Below the pieces are notes generated by a model, which did no database searches, was not told where the DNA came from, and was given only the letters and a program-made list of their open reading frames with translations. A stretch of DNA of 64,000 nucleotides from Actinostola sp. cb2023 (lineage: Eukaryota > Cnidaria > Anthozoa > Actiniaria > Actinostolidae): NCBI GenBank assembly GCA_033675265.1, contig JAUJYZ010000757.1, forward strand, positions 168,501-232,500, given 5' to 3'. A program made the position numbers and the translations under genes. The first letter of the stretch is position 1. Each line of letters begins with the position of its first letter. Shown in pieces: positions 26,796 through 39,600 of this stretch.

Positions 26796-29700
26796 TCCAT
26801 TATGTGCTTGCGTTGGTGTTGGGTTTGTTTCATTACAAGTCGTGAATAACATTGGAATAAAAGTCACACTTCCATCTGACCAGCCCTAAAATAAAGACAT
26901 TATCTCATGATTAATAAATAGTACTAGTATTGGGTCCCTATCAAAAACTAAATTCAGAACCAAAGTGTGGTTGTCTTTGCCCCACAAGGTGTCTGCTACG
27001 TAAAGCATGTTGCTACTGTTACACTCACCACAGTAAGAAGGGCTCCTTTGTCAAACTTTTGTTGAAATGTTACCACTTCAGGAAAAGTATCAGGTGGACC
27101 CCTAACAAAACCACTGTAGAGATAGATGCAAGTAAAAAATAAGAAAATCTTAATGAAGCAATAAGTACTGTCACTTCTCACCTTGGAATTACTTCAAAAG
27201 TTGGCTTCAACCTTGTCTTGAATATGGCCACTACTTCTTGGGCTTTACACACATCATCTAAATGCAAATGTATCTGGTTTAATTACAGTCCTTGGTGTTA
27301 ATTTGTTATGGTAATAAAGGCTAATGCTGCATTTACTTACCCTCAAAGATGATTGCCAATCTTTCACCAAGAGGATCCCATGCCATGCTTTTAGCTACTC
27401 CTCCCAGTGCCAGTGGCTCATCAACATCAAAGGTATGTGGAGTGAGGTTTGCACATTTGACAGCAATCTGGGCACCAATGGCTGAGCCTTGCACTCTGTC
27501 ACCTACGGCAATTTCAAAAAAGTAACAATGGCAATAATCATAATATTATCTTATTATATAGCACAGATACTATGCGCACTCTTATTGGTCAATTAGTGGG
27601 CCGTAACTTCCTGTACGGCCCGTTGAAAACAGAAAAGTAAGAAAAAGCTATATAATAAATATCTTATTAACCTCGCTTGTTCGGTCCGTATGGGAATTTA
27701 TGGATCCTCGTTTCCCCCCACTTTTTATGGCCCACGCGCTACGCGCATGGGCCATAAGGTCGTGCAAAAAAACTCGGTCCATAACTTCCTGTACAGACCT
27801 CGCACTCGGTTAATAAGAGGTAATTTATTCACGTTTTTAATGGAATTAATTGGAAATGTGTCAGGTTTGAATCGAGCATGTTTACCTGGTGTTTGTTCAC
27901 AAAACTTCAAAGAGTACAAGGCTGGTTCTTCAGCAACAGCAAAGATGAGAACACCTCCATCAGGACTCCAACAGGCTGCCTTTAGAACAATGTATCAATT
28001 ACAGTGTAAGTATCATTATCATAGTGATTGAGTCTTGTATATGCACAGTAATTATTACTACTTGTTTATTACTAATCATGTGATAACATTGTATGAGACT
28101 TCATATATAGTCTGCAACATGCATGACTTTGAATAAACTAAACAACAGAATGAATCCATGAAGGAATCATTGCCTCTTTATAAGTTATTGTAAAAGTGAT
28201 TCACCTTGCATCTTCCTGCAAGATTTGACCATTTTTCACAAGTCCAACTTTGTGTTTCCCAAATTCTACAGAAAGGAAAAAAGAATGAAAGAAATAATGA
28301 AAGAAAGAAAGAGGAAGGGAGAGTGGGAAGAAAGGATAAAATTCCAACTATTACAAACAATTATTGGCTCAGTATTATTGAACATCAGAGGCAAGTCTTA
28401 CCTGAACATTGATCCAGGAGTAGCAACAAAGAGATTTCTTACATCTGGAGACCAACACAACAGTGAAATCCCTCCACCAGCTCTGTATAAGGGAGTAGCA
28501 CTCTCCATGTTGACCTCCCATACCTAGACAGAATCAGTATACAATGCAATTACAAAGATAGCAAAGTTTAAGATTCAGGATACCTCCTATAAGGAACATT
28601 TAGGACCCCCAATTTCTAATTCTTTTAATTCTTTTAATTCACAGCAAGGTTGTCAAAAAGACTTGGAGGCCCAAAGCCCCCCATTAGGCCTAGTCTCTTT
28701 CCTGACAGATTTTGCTTTTGGCAATAAATTGCAGTGAGGCAGTTAAAGTAAAACTGCTGGTCAGCAATACAGAGCCAGCACTTTTTGAAAACCCTAAAGC
28801 AGACACCTACATGTATAAAAACAGTACATGTACATTTGCATTGACAGTCTACTTACATGTACATACATGTATGTATGTAAGGTTTGCATGGTTTACTTAT
28901 CAAACATACATACATGTACATACCGTATTTCCTCGATTAAGCGCCCACCCTCGATTAAGCGCCCCCCTTGCCCACAAAATTTGAAATAAGTGCCCCCCCC
29001 TCGATTAAGCGCCCCCCTCCCCTAAGAAATATGGTCAGTAAGAATTACATAATATGGCATACAACTTGCGGTTTATTACAGTTATGGCATGTTCCTTTAA
29101 GTAGTACTGTATTATTAAAGTTATGTTTCCGAGTTCAAATCACGTTTTTATATTAAGCGCCCCCCTCGATTAAGCACTCCCCCCCCCCCCCCCCCCGTTT
29201 AAGCACCCCCCTTGATCACCAAATTTGAAATGGCGCTAAATCGAGGAAATACGGTATAGGTTTGAGTGTACTGTCATACAACAATTAACTGTACAATACA
29301 AACAAGTGTGACCATCTTTAATGGTTTTAAGGCATACTTATATGCTGCCATTATTTACCAATCAGCTTCCATCATGGTGAGACATTCCATTGTTTTTGAT
29401 GAAGACAGGAGTATGCAAACACATTAAAGGTTGCACACTTGTATGCACCACACAGAAACTTAACATTAATCATTAATACCAACCAACCATCATTGTGCTG
29501 TCGGCAGGTGAACCAGACACTAACAACTGTCCACTTGGACTCCATGCAAGTGATGTAACAGGATTATGGCATGGCTGGGAAAGGTGACGCACTGAACTAC
29601 TGCCCAGTCTAAAATAGTAAAAATGACTTACATTGTAACAACACTGGCTTCTTTACTTCAATTCAATACTTTATCAATGAGGAATGTGGTTCACATAATA

Positions 29701-32700
29701 TGCAGGCCTCTTAATATTACATTATGATCATCATCAATCACACATTCCATACATACAGTACTAGTACATGTAGATGTTACCCAACATACAACATATATAC
29801 ATGTAGATGTTACCTTGTCACTGGAGAGTTTGGGTCCACCGTCCATATAAAGATACCTGTGTTACATCCGACAGCCAGTAACGAAGCTGATAAAGGTCTG
29901 AAATACAAAACCACCACTGTTACACTGCATGGTGATTGAAAACATGCATCAAGCTTAAATATTGCTACTACCAACCTCCAAGCAAGACAAGTAACAGCCT
30001 GCTGTTGTCTGTGCTTTAAAAGTGGAACCATACCACTAGAAATACAAGGTAAATGGTATGTATAAGTTTAGATTAGTTTAGGCTAGAAAAATTATCCCTT
30101 GTGAGTACTTTGGAGTGTGTAAATGTCACATACATGTAACAAGCATGTAAAAACAGCATATTATAAAGTCATTAATTAATACTTTGAGCTTTGCTGAGAT
30201 TCGAACAAACTGTAAGTAGACCACAATTTACCTTTTTAAAGTGTAAACTTCCACATGGTCATTCTGGAGAACAAAGTACATGTAGAATAAGAAAAGACTC
30301 TTTCTTTACCAGAACATACAATTACAATGTAAAGCAATAGGTATAAACACTTACCTGCCATACCAGAACATACATACAATGTAAAGTAATAGGTATAAAC
30401 ACTTAGTATACTTACCTGACAAAAACTTTTTGTATCTTCAACCTGAGTTTTATTACAAAACTGCCAAGCTTTCGGGCTAAGCGCCCATCTTCAGGGCTAA
30501 ATGCATAAAATTTAATTACAACGGCTATAAGTATACGAACACAAACAAACGCCACCAAACAAGCAAGCTCGTGCGCAACAAACTGAACAGTCTCGCGCAA
30601 AGCAAACAAAATCGAACAACGCCAGATAGAAAGAATGAAAAAGGTGCGCGAGGAATAGAAAATGAAGTATTAACGTAAGAATTTTCTTATTCTTTCATCC
30701 ATCCATTCGTTCATTCATTATTTCGTTCATTCATTCATTCGTTCATCCATTCTATCATTCATTTATTTGTTCATCCATTCGTTCATTCATTCGTTCATTC
30801 ATTCGTTCATTCTTTTATTCAATCATTCGTTTACTCAATTTTATTCTGTTTTTATAGTTCATCGCGCACTGGTTTCGTTTTTTGGCTACCTTTCTATTTA
30901 TTATTTTCAATTCTTACGTTAATACTTCATTTTCTATTCCTCGCGCACCTTTTTCATTCTTTCTATCTGGCGTTGTTCGATTTTGTTTGCTTTGCGCGAG
31001 ACTGTTCAGTTTGTTGCGCACGAGCTTGCTTGTTTGGTGGCGTTTGTTTGTGTTTGTATACTTATAGCCGTTGTAATTAGATTTTATGCATTTAGCCCTG
31101 AAGATGGGCGCTTAGCCCGAAAGCTTGGCAGTTTTGTAATAAAACTCAGGTTGAAGATACAAAAAGTTTTTGTCATGAATTATCCAACCTACAAACCAAC
31201 ATTAGATTTACTTACTTACCTGCCATACCAGAACATACATACAATGTAAAGCAATAGGTATAAACACTTACCTGCCATACCAGAACATACATGGTACAAT
31301 GTAAAGTAATACAGTAGGTATAAACACTTACCTGCCATGCAATTGCAAATTTTGCAATAAAAGGGTGCCATGCAAGAGCTCTTATTGGAGAAGTGGGCCT
31401 ACATTCATGTGGTAAAAATGTTAATAGGAAAAACGAAGATTATTTGTTTGTTTATTTGTGTCATTTAGAACTATGGTATAAAATCTTACCAGTGAGAGAT
31501 GGAAGAAAAGGTTGTTATCATTTCCTCTCTAGAAAGCTAAGAATGAAAATTCAACCATTAATGTAAATAATTGTCAAGTTTATTTTGAGAGGGTGGTAAT
31601 TGTGACAGGTAACTTATTCAACTGATGAACTTGTGGTCATATGAAGTATAAAGTACAGGTCATATCGACCATTATTAATTATTATATTATTATGAATATA
31701 TATGCACAAGAAATGCTTACATTTAAATGGGGAAAGGCTTTGCTATACATAGAGTCAAATAAGCCAGTAAGAGAATCTACACCATTTCCAAGCAATGTCA
31801 ACCACGGCGGTGCTGTTGATATTAAAAATATTTTCATTACTTTTATAATACATGTACTACATAACACAGGGATCCGTGTCCGTCTAGAGAGGTGTCCACA
31901 CTTATATCAATTATAAAGCACCTTCATCTTTGCTCTTTTTCAGTTCTTGAAGCATTGCCATAAATCCCCTTGATGTCCTAATAAGACAAAGAACTCAGTA
32001 TGTCAAACAGGTACACAAACCAGAGATAAAATTCCAAGGGTTTGAAGTGGCACAGTGGTGAGGTCTAAATTGGGGAGTTTGAAATTTGCAGTTCAATGGG
32101 TGTTTTTGAGGTGAACGATTTTGCCATAATCTTTGGCTAGTGTGATTAGGATATGAAAAAGACCTGGTATGACCCTGAACTGTTAGGATATACATGTACA
32201 GTTTGTTGTACAGTGTACATGCCCGGGGGGTACTCGGCCATTTTTTGGGTAGGGGTGTGCCGCCATGATCCCAAAAACCTTACCCTATCCCAGACCTAAA
32301 AACGGAAATTTTCCGTACCCTATCCCAGACCTAAGCTTCAAAATCTATACCCTATCCCAGATCTAAGCTTCAAAATCAATACCCTATCACAGACTAAAAT
32401 TGAAAGTTCGTGACCAATTTGAAGCTAAGGATTTTTATTTTGCCGCTACGATAATTTATAAACATTAGAGATCTTCAAATGTTTGTAAAAATGCAAAAAG
32501 AATGATAAATACTTGGTTCGTTGTAAAAAAAACATACCCTATCCCAGACCTAAGCTTCAAAATCTATATCCTATCCCAGACCGGAGAAGCTCGAAAACCA
32601 TACCCTATCGGGCAGCACATACCCATATAGCTTACATAGGGGAGGGGGTGGGGAATTTGACCACTGCATGGGAGGGGGTGGGGAATTTGAACAAGTTGCC

Positions 32701-33302
32701 TCGATTTCGTGTTTTGTGTTCTCGAGAGCTTTCAGTTGAAAATAATCGTTCACACTAGCGATGAAAGCGACGATAATCGCAATGTTGAAGCCTCGATTTG
32801 ACCGGTACATTTAATATGGCTTCATTTATACAATGTACCTCGTTAGAACTTTATCACTTTTACACCCAAGTATCCCCATGGGGATCCCCTTGGGTATAAA
32901 ATGACAATCTGTAAATGAGAGAATTTTCTAAAGTCTTTTAATTTCACAACATGACTTACAATGCATGAACTAACTTCTTCCATATGCTTGTATCTTCAGT
33001 ACATGACAGAAAAGGGCTCCAATCTTCATCGGTTGATTTGGACAAACTTCGACCGGTTTTCACTCCTTCTTTATCCACATCAATCACTGGATAGTCAAGG
33101 CCCTGTAACAGAGAATTGACGATTTTATGTCCCTACAAATTTACTGTTCTTTATACATGACAAGTTTACCCACGTGAGTAGCAGGAACATGTTTTTTTAA
33201 GTCCGCAATTTCAAAATTTTCTGATATATATTTTGTGTTGTATTCACACAGAGTTACGTCCCCAATAGACGGTGGATCTGGGAATAAAGACAACACTGAC
33301 AT
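26748..33302 (-). CDS. AAAS: ALADIN (nuclear pore WD-repeat protein), 17 coding exons
   Basis: ALADIN is a WD40-repeat nucleoporin on the cytoplasmic side of the pore, anchored by NDC1. Coding exons (minus): 33302-33174, 33102-32960, 31977-31922, 31812-31721, 31524-31490, 31398-31332, 30263-30232, 30035-29976, 29897-29814, 29608-29488, 28523-28402, 28265-28205, 27979-27886, 27502-27341, 27257-27182, 27113-27029, 26885-26748. They sum to 1557 nt (518 aa). Family hallmarks: N-terminus [116 protein letters not shown]. Donor choice at 33174 (GTGGGT) and acceptor choice at 31524 were set by frame; three others are GTTGGT or GTGCTT. The C-terminus ends in repeat-derived residues ([12 protein letters not shown]). 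Confidence 0.93.
27662..27818. mobile_element. Fold-back element in AAAS intron
   Basis: Outer arms CTTATTAACC / inverted enclose a tight palindrome ATGGCCCACGCG-CTA-CGCGCATGGGCCAT (27727-27755). A related CCGTAACTTCCTGTACGGCC occurs just outside at 27601. Confidence 0.65.
28921..29256. mobile_element. TIR element (TACCGTATTTCCTCGATTAA) with C-rich subrepeats
   Basis: The left end TACCGTATTTCCTCGATTAA matches the inverted right end (TCGAGGAAATACGGTA). Inside, TCGATTAAGCGCCCCCC words repeat and a C-run of about 18 occurs at 29170. It lies in the AAAS intron between 28524 and 29487. A TA on both outer sides fits a TA target. Confidence 0.8.
30305..31345. repeat. About 52-bp minisatellite copying an AAAS splice donor, split by an insertion
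   Basis: Units containing GGTATAAACACTTACCTGCC + ATACCAGAACATACATACAA occur at about 30341, 30392, 31216, 31257 and 31318. On the minus strand each reads TATGGCAG|GTAAGTG, identical to the real donor of exon 31398-31332 (CATGGCAG|GTAAGTG). A fold-back element interrupts the array (30418-31174). Confidence 0.85.
30418..31174. mobile_element. Large fold-back element, about 260-bp arms, with ATTC-repeat centre
   Basis: The left arm (GACAAAAACTTTTTGTATCT...) is inverted almost exactly at the right end; the centre 30700-30840 is TTCATTCATTCG microsatellite. Each arm carries CCCTGAAGATGGGCGCTTAG followed by CCCGAAAGC, resembling CUGANGA-stem-GAAA of a hammerhead core, as found in Penelope-like element tails. 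No protein-coding capacity. Confidence 0.85.
32218..32620. repeat. Interspersed repeat with ACCCTATCCCAGACCTAA subrepeats
   Basis: Starts GCCCGGGGGGTACTCGGCCA and contains five or six copies of ACCCTATCCCAGACCTAAGC (some variant), typically followed by TTCAAAATCTAT. It lies in the AAAS intron between 31978 and 32959. Family unknown to me. Confidence 0.7.
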
Positions 33303-33689
33303 TGTAGAAACAATTCCTTTGATATCGTCCCAAACTCGTCTTGCACAAAATCAGTCCATAACGAAAAGTGGCGGGTTTACCATTATAAGCAGGCGTTCCG
33401 CGTACACTGCGAGGAAACTGATACGAGTAGTGTTTAGTCTTTCTCGTGACAACATTGGAACGCCTGCTTCTAAATGCTGTTTTGGCGCGTTTTCTGAAGC
33501 GCATACTTTCGATTTCGATTGTAATGAATGAAGGGCTTTGAGGGGCTTTGAGATACATTATCTTTATTTGAAACAATTTATAATCTCATGTAATACCCCA
33601 AATGGAGAAGAGATCAGTGTATCATTGCTGTAATATCGTACAAAAGTACAACTGAACCTCAATTCGCTAGCTAGTCGTCCAGCTGAATC
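33303..33689. promoter_or_regulatory. Bidirectional promoter region, AAAS (-) and MCM9 (+)
   Basis: Only 387 bp separate the two start codons, so both promoters and 5' UTRs must lie here. No TATA box is obvious. A 13-bp inverted pair AAGCAGGCGTTCC / GGAACGCCTGCTT (33378-33473) lies inside, and TATCGTACAAAAG precedes MCM9. Control elements are not assignable by eye. Confidence 0.65.
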
Positions 33690-36600
33690 ATGGCTTCATC
33701 ATCACAAGCTCGTGGAAACAGCAATGATGACGATAATACTATTGCTGCTTTGCAATCGTTCTTAGAAGAGCATCATATTGGAGACGTGAGGCACATTCTA
33801 CTGCAGGACGATACATCACAACACTATTCCATAACAGTCAATACTTTAGAGCTTTTTGACTCCAACATTCACGTTAGTCAAAGTTTGTTGGCTGAACCGA
33901 TTAGAACTCTACCTCTATTTGATAGTGCTGCTGTACAGGCAGCGATGACAATCATGCAAGATACTGATTCACCCACTAACATGACCTTTAAACCACATCT
34001 GCACATAAGACTTTCTAACCTACCAGTTTGCCCAGAGCTGAAAAGGAACAATATACCCAAGTCATCAGACATAGGCAAATTCTTGGCTATTTCAGGTAAT
34101 CCATCGTATAGCTACTAGATCAAGACTTAATTGAAGACTTATGGGGTGGGGAAGGGGAAACGATACTCCCCAATGTTATGTGTCAGGGGCATAGCCAGGA
34201 TTTTCCATTTGGGGGAGGGGGGGGGGGGGGGGGGGGGGGGGTTCACACCACCAAATCCCCCCTCTCCTCCTCAAACATATAAATTTAAAGAGTAGACCCA
34301 GAGGAAGGGGGGTCACAGGCACCTAGCTGGGACCCCCCTCTGCCTACACCCCTGTTGTGTATACACATGTAGGTATGCCGGTCTTGACCAGTGGTGGTTT
34401 GGTAATTTGGTCTAGACATAGTTGACTGTTGTGTACATGTAGAACAAGACCGTATATAACCCTAAATTTCAGGTGTAGCTATCTTCACTCTTTGTGCTTT
34501 ACGCTTCATTGAGCATGTCATGGATGGCTTGGTTGAGTCTGTTGTGTAGGAGGTCAGGACAAACACTTATTCAGGGTCATAAAGGGCTTCCTTTGTTTCC
34601 ATCAGCAAATGGTCAGACATTCCTGTGGCTCGTATGACCATGTGAAATGGCCAGCCTAGTCTCACTAACCTGAAATGGAGGGACAGAAATGAACCTCTGA
34701 GGATTGTAACAACCCTCAGTGACTGGCCCACACACTCTAACTTACTAACTTTGTTCATGATTGTAAGCTGCATGGCTGCAAAATTGTACCTGGAGTAGTA
34801 GTCCAACAAAAAATATAAACAATGCAAAGTGAAATTAGTTCTAATCGGCCTCATGATAAGTACTGGGGAGAGTAACTGGAAATCTTTTTTCCAGTTACTG
34901 GAAAAAAATTCCAGTTACTCTTGCCAGTACTTTCCCTACTTCAAGGTACATCACGTGGTATTATTCGGTGCATTTGATTGGCTGGTTACCTCATGAATAG
35001 TTAATGAGTATGAGAACCACCAGTCATCACCATCAATCATCCTGTGACAAGAAAAATAAAATTGGAAATAGCCCTGACTCTATTAACCAATGGATCTTTG
35101 CTTTGTATTCAAGGAACTATCATCAGAGTGTCAACAATCAAAATGTTAGAACATGAAAAAGAATACATATGTACTCGCTGTAAGCATGTGTTTTCTGTCA
35201 AAGCTGACTTGGAACAATTCTACATCATTGCCAAACCAACCAAATGCCCATCATCTAGTGATTGTAACTCCAACAAGTTTGCACTGCTTTCAGAAAAAGG
35301 TAAAATAATAATATTAAATTTAATACACTCTATTCTTTCCTTTCCTGAAAGTATACATGTACCATAAACACCAGTGTATGAACCACCCCCCTGATTTTTA
35401 AAGTTGATTTTAGGTACAAAGTTGCAGCTTATTCATCATTATATATTGTACAGTATTAGTATTATTGGAGGAACCAGTGTTTACAAAGTGATCTCTGATC
35501 ATGTTCTAAATTCTCCTTTCAGTTCTTTAAATTCCAAACAAGAATTCTGATTTTGATCATAAGTCATGTAGCAATTTTCTTACATGAATCCCTTAGTGTT
35601 CTATGCCTTTGAATTAGGTTCCATGCCAGCCAGATGTCGTGATTACCAGGAAGTTAAAATACAAGAACAGGTTCAGAAGCTAGCAGTAGGTACCATCCCA
35701 CGATCCATGTGGGTAGTACTGGAAGATGATTTGGTAGACTGTTGCAAAGCTGGTGATGATGTCACTATTTGTGGAATTGTTATGAGACGATGGAGACCTA
35801 TCATACCAGAGGTATTGGTCCAGAGGGGGAGAGGGGAGGGGGTTTACTCCAGTCAAAAAGTGTTGACAAGGTGCAAATGAAGCCATAATTAAAAACACAA
35901 AAAATAGCCATGGGTAAAACTAAATACCAGGTAATATGAGGTCATTTTTTACTCAATAACCAGGTTTATAGGATGCCAGGGTGTACTTCATGCTTTATCA
36001 ATCAATCAATAAACCTATTTTTTCTAGTCAACTGAATTTCTTCAATCCATCTCAAAGATTTTGTCCGCTTACCTCGCTCTCATACTAGGAATACCAAGGA
36101 ATTATGGGTAACTATGGAAAGGTCCTACCCTTTTTTATTTGAACTTTTTTTCCCTAGGCAAACAGAGGTGGGAAGTAAATGGGAGAAAACAGGAAAACAA
36201 GAATTCTCCTTCCTTTTTCATTTCCCTTTTGTCCTATTCATTCCAAAATACTGATACATGTCAGGGCCGTACATAACCCAAAATTCAAGGGGGGGGGGGG
36301 GGGGGGGGCAGTGTGCGTATATAGCAGCAAAAAATAAATAAAAATAGTACAGTTCTCAGTACTTTTTGGTATCTTTTTTTGCCTTTATAGGGGGGGGGGG
36401 GGGGGGCCCCCCCCCCCCCCCCCCCCTGTGCTGTGTACGGCGTAGTCGGTGAAATCATGCCGAAGTAGCGTATACCTTGCCGTTTTGTGGGGAGGAAAAT
36501 CTGCTTTCCTACAGGTCATTAGTTCAGAAGAGAAGTTGTTACGAATATAATCTGAATAGCTCTCGCAACTAAACTTTCGTTTTGTCTAACTTTAGGTGAA

Positions 36601-39600
36601 ATGCGATCTAGAAGTCGTTATTAAAGCCAACCATGTTTCTGTAAACAATGAACTACGTTCAGGTGTCGTTTTAACAGACGAAATAAAACAGGAATTCAAC
36701 GAGTTTTGGGCGCGATACAAGGATTGTCCTCTTCGTGGAAGGAACCACATACTCTCCAGCTTCTGCCCTCAAGTGTACGGTTTGTATGCCGTCAAACTTG
36801 CAGTCACTCTAGTGCTGATAGGAGGTGTACAGCGAGTCGATGCTTCAGGTACACGAGTACGTGGAGAATCCCACATGCTTTTAGTGGGAGATCCAGGTAA
36901 GGGGTGACTCTTTGCAGTTTAAGAGTTGTTTTCATATGAGTGAGAAGTAGTTAAGGTAAGGTTTGTGCCGTGCAGTGACGACACCGGACCGTGCCGTGTC
37001 TAAGCATTCTGATTGGTTGAGCAATACTTTTTCGCGCTTGGTTAAATGATTGGTTAAATAGAATGTCTTCGATTCCGTACCGTGACGGTAACTCCGTACC
37101 GTGACGGTAACTCCGTACCGTGACGGTAACTCCGTACCGTGACGGTAACTCCGTACCGTGACGGTAACTCCGTACCGTGACGGTAACTCCGTACCGTGAC
37201 GGTAACTCCGTACCGTGACGGTAACTCCGTACCGTGACGGTAACTCCGTACCGTGACGGTAACTCCGTACCGTGACGGTAACTCCGTACCGTGTACGTAC
37301 GTGTGTTCGTACGTGTGTTCGTTTTGAGACGGTATTGCTCGTTGTGAAAGTTTTCGTCCTGCTTCTCGAAAGACCGGCGGAAAACACGGTGCATTGAGAC
37401 AAGCAAACGTATGCTTGGACCAAAACACTGTGTCTGTATACAGAGTTGTCTGGTTTGAGGCCGTTTGAATGGTGCAATACTCCAGTTTCGAGTTGTTTAG
37501 TCACCGCTGTACTCCTTGACAAAAGACGCATTTGCTCAGGCTTAGCCTCAATTCAGTGTAAATTATGCACAAATACCGACGAGAACGCGAAAAAGTGTTG
37601 ACTTTCAACAATAGAAACCATTTTTAATTCCACAGGTTATTCTCTGGATTGAGACTAAGCCTGAGCAAACGTGTCTTTTGTCAAGGAGTACAGCGGTGCG
37701 TAAACAACTCGAAACTGGAGTATTATTTGATCCCATACCATCGCCTTATGCAGAAGTCCATATGAACTCCTGAGTCACTCAAGGCGTTTTTATCATTCAC
37801 ATTATTTTCTCCGGGATTTTCATTGGCCGAAAGACGACTACATGTACGTCACTGCAGATAACTTCCTACGAATAAGTATTTTCGTTCTCCTCGACAATGG
37901 CAGCTCAATTTTTTCCAGAGTAGGTTGCTTTAGGTGAGAGAAAATAATGTGATTGATAAAACAATTATTGAACTCGGTTTCAGTCGCAAAATATCTTGAT
38001 TTGTCAGTGGCGAGCTTCGGCATCGGCAAATAATTAATCTGCTCGCCACTGACAAACTCACGATATTTTGCTCAACCTCGTCCAATAATTGCTAATTATT
38101 GGTAACATTTTCTTTGTTATCTGAAGGAACAGGCAAATCTCAGTTTCTAAAGTATGCTGCCAAGATAGTGCCACGGTCTGTGCTCACTACTGGGATTGGA
38201 TCGACTAGCGCGGGACTTACCGTTACTGCAGTGCGGGATTCGGGAGAATGGCAGTTAGAGGCAGGGGCCCTGGTACTCGCTGATGGTGGTCTGTGTTGTA
38301 TTGATGAGTTTAACAGCATACGGGAACACGACAGAGGAAGTAAGTTATCAAATGAATCCTGCACTGAAAGTCATAGCCTGCATGGCCGGCCCTGGGGGAC
38401 TGCAGTGAGGGGAGAGGAGGGGAGGGGGATTGCCCTCCCCTCCCCCAGGGCTGGCTACGCAGGCTATGAAAGTCATTCTTGTGACTACGCATCACCACTA
38501 TCATCACCGATCATTTTCAGTTAACTCTCTGTAACATTAACCGATGATCCAGCTTAGCCTAATAGCGGGGTATCAGCAATAATTACTCATCGATTTAATA
38601 ATAATAATAATAATAATAATTTATTTATATAGCGCTATTTCCTAAAAGTCCAATAGCGCTTTACAATATTTAACTAAATAATTAAAAAGTAATCCTAATT
38701 TCCCGCGAGTGTCATTGATTTTTTCCTCTCACATCCGTCAGGTATTCATGAAGCAATGGAGCAACAGACCATCAGTGTAGCTAAAGCTGGTATGGTATGT
38801 AAACTAAGCACACGTACAAGTATCCTAGCAGCTACGAACCCTAAAGGACCTTATGACCCTGACGAGTCACTGTGTGTCAACATTGCTTTAGGTAGTCCTT
38901 TACTCAGTAGATTTGACTTGGTGTTTGTGCTTCAAGACACGAAAAACGAGGAGTGGGACAAGTAAGTAACAAATACAGTAAAACACTGCTACCTAGCTCC
39001 ACCTCGGTTATCTCGAGCACCCCGCTTGAACAGAATTATGTACTGCAAAATTCCGGTTATAAGCCCCTCCGGTTATAAGCACCCCCGGTTATAATCCCCT
39101 CCGGTAGAAACAGAGACTCTAATTTCTATATATAATGGCCTAGTCCAACCCCACTTTAATTACTGTAGTGAGGTATGGGATACCTTTGGTCAAGGGCTCT
39201 CAAATAGGCTCCAAAAACTCCAGAAAAGGTCTGCGCGAGTAATCATGGGCATGAGTAACGATACTCCCAGTCTAGATGCGTTAAATGCATTGGGGTGGGA
39301 AACACTTGAAACGCAACGAGCTAAAACAAAAGCAAAACAAATGTACAAAGTGCTCAATGGCCTGGCTCCAAGTTGCCTTACAGATCTTTTCTTAAGTAAA
39401 AAAGCTATTACTAATTATAACCTCAGGGGTTCATCTACCTCACTACAGTTACCTCTACCAAAAACCGAAAATCTTAAAAAAAGTTTTAGCTATAATGGGG
39501 CGAGATTGTGGAATTCGCTTCCTAAAGATTTACGCGAATGCAACTCGTTATCATTATTCAAAAACAGAATTGCCGCTCACACTTTTTCAGATCTTGTTTA

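Noticed and set aside
36932..37531. Long minus-strand frames with [19 protein letters not shown] repeats
   Set aside because: They come from the 19-bp minisatellite, where all frames stay open; not protein-coding.
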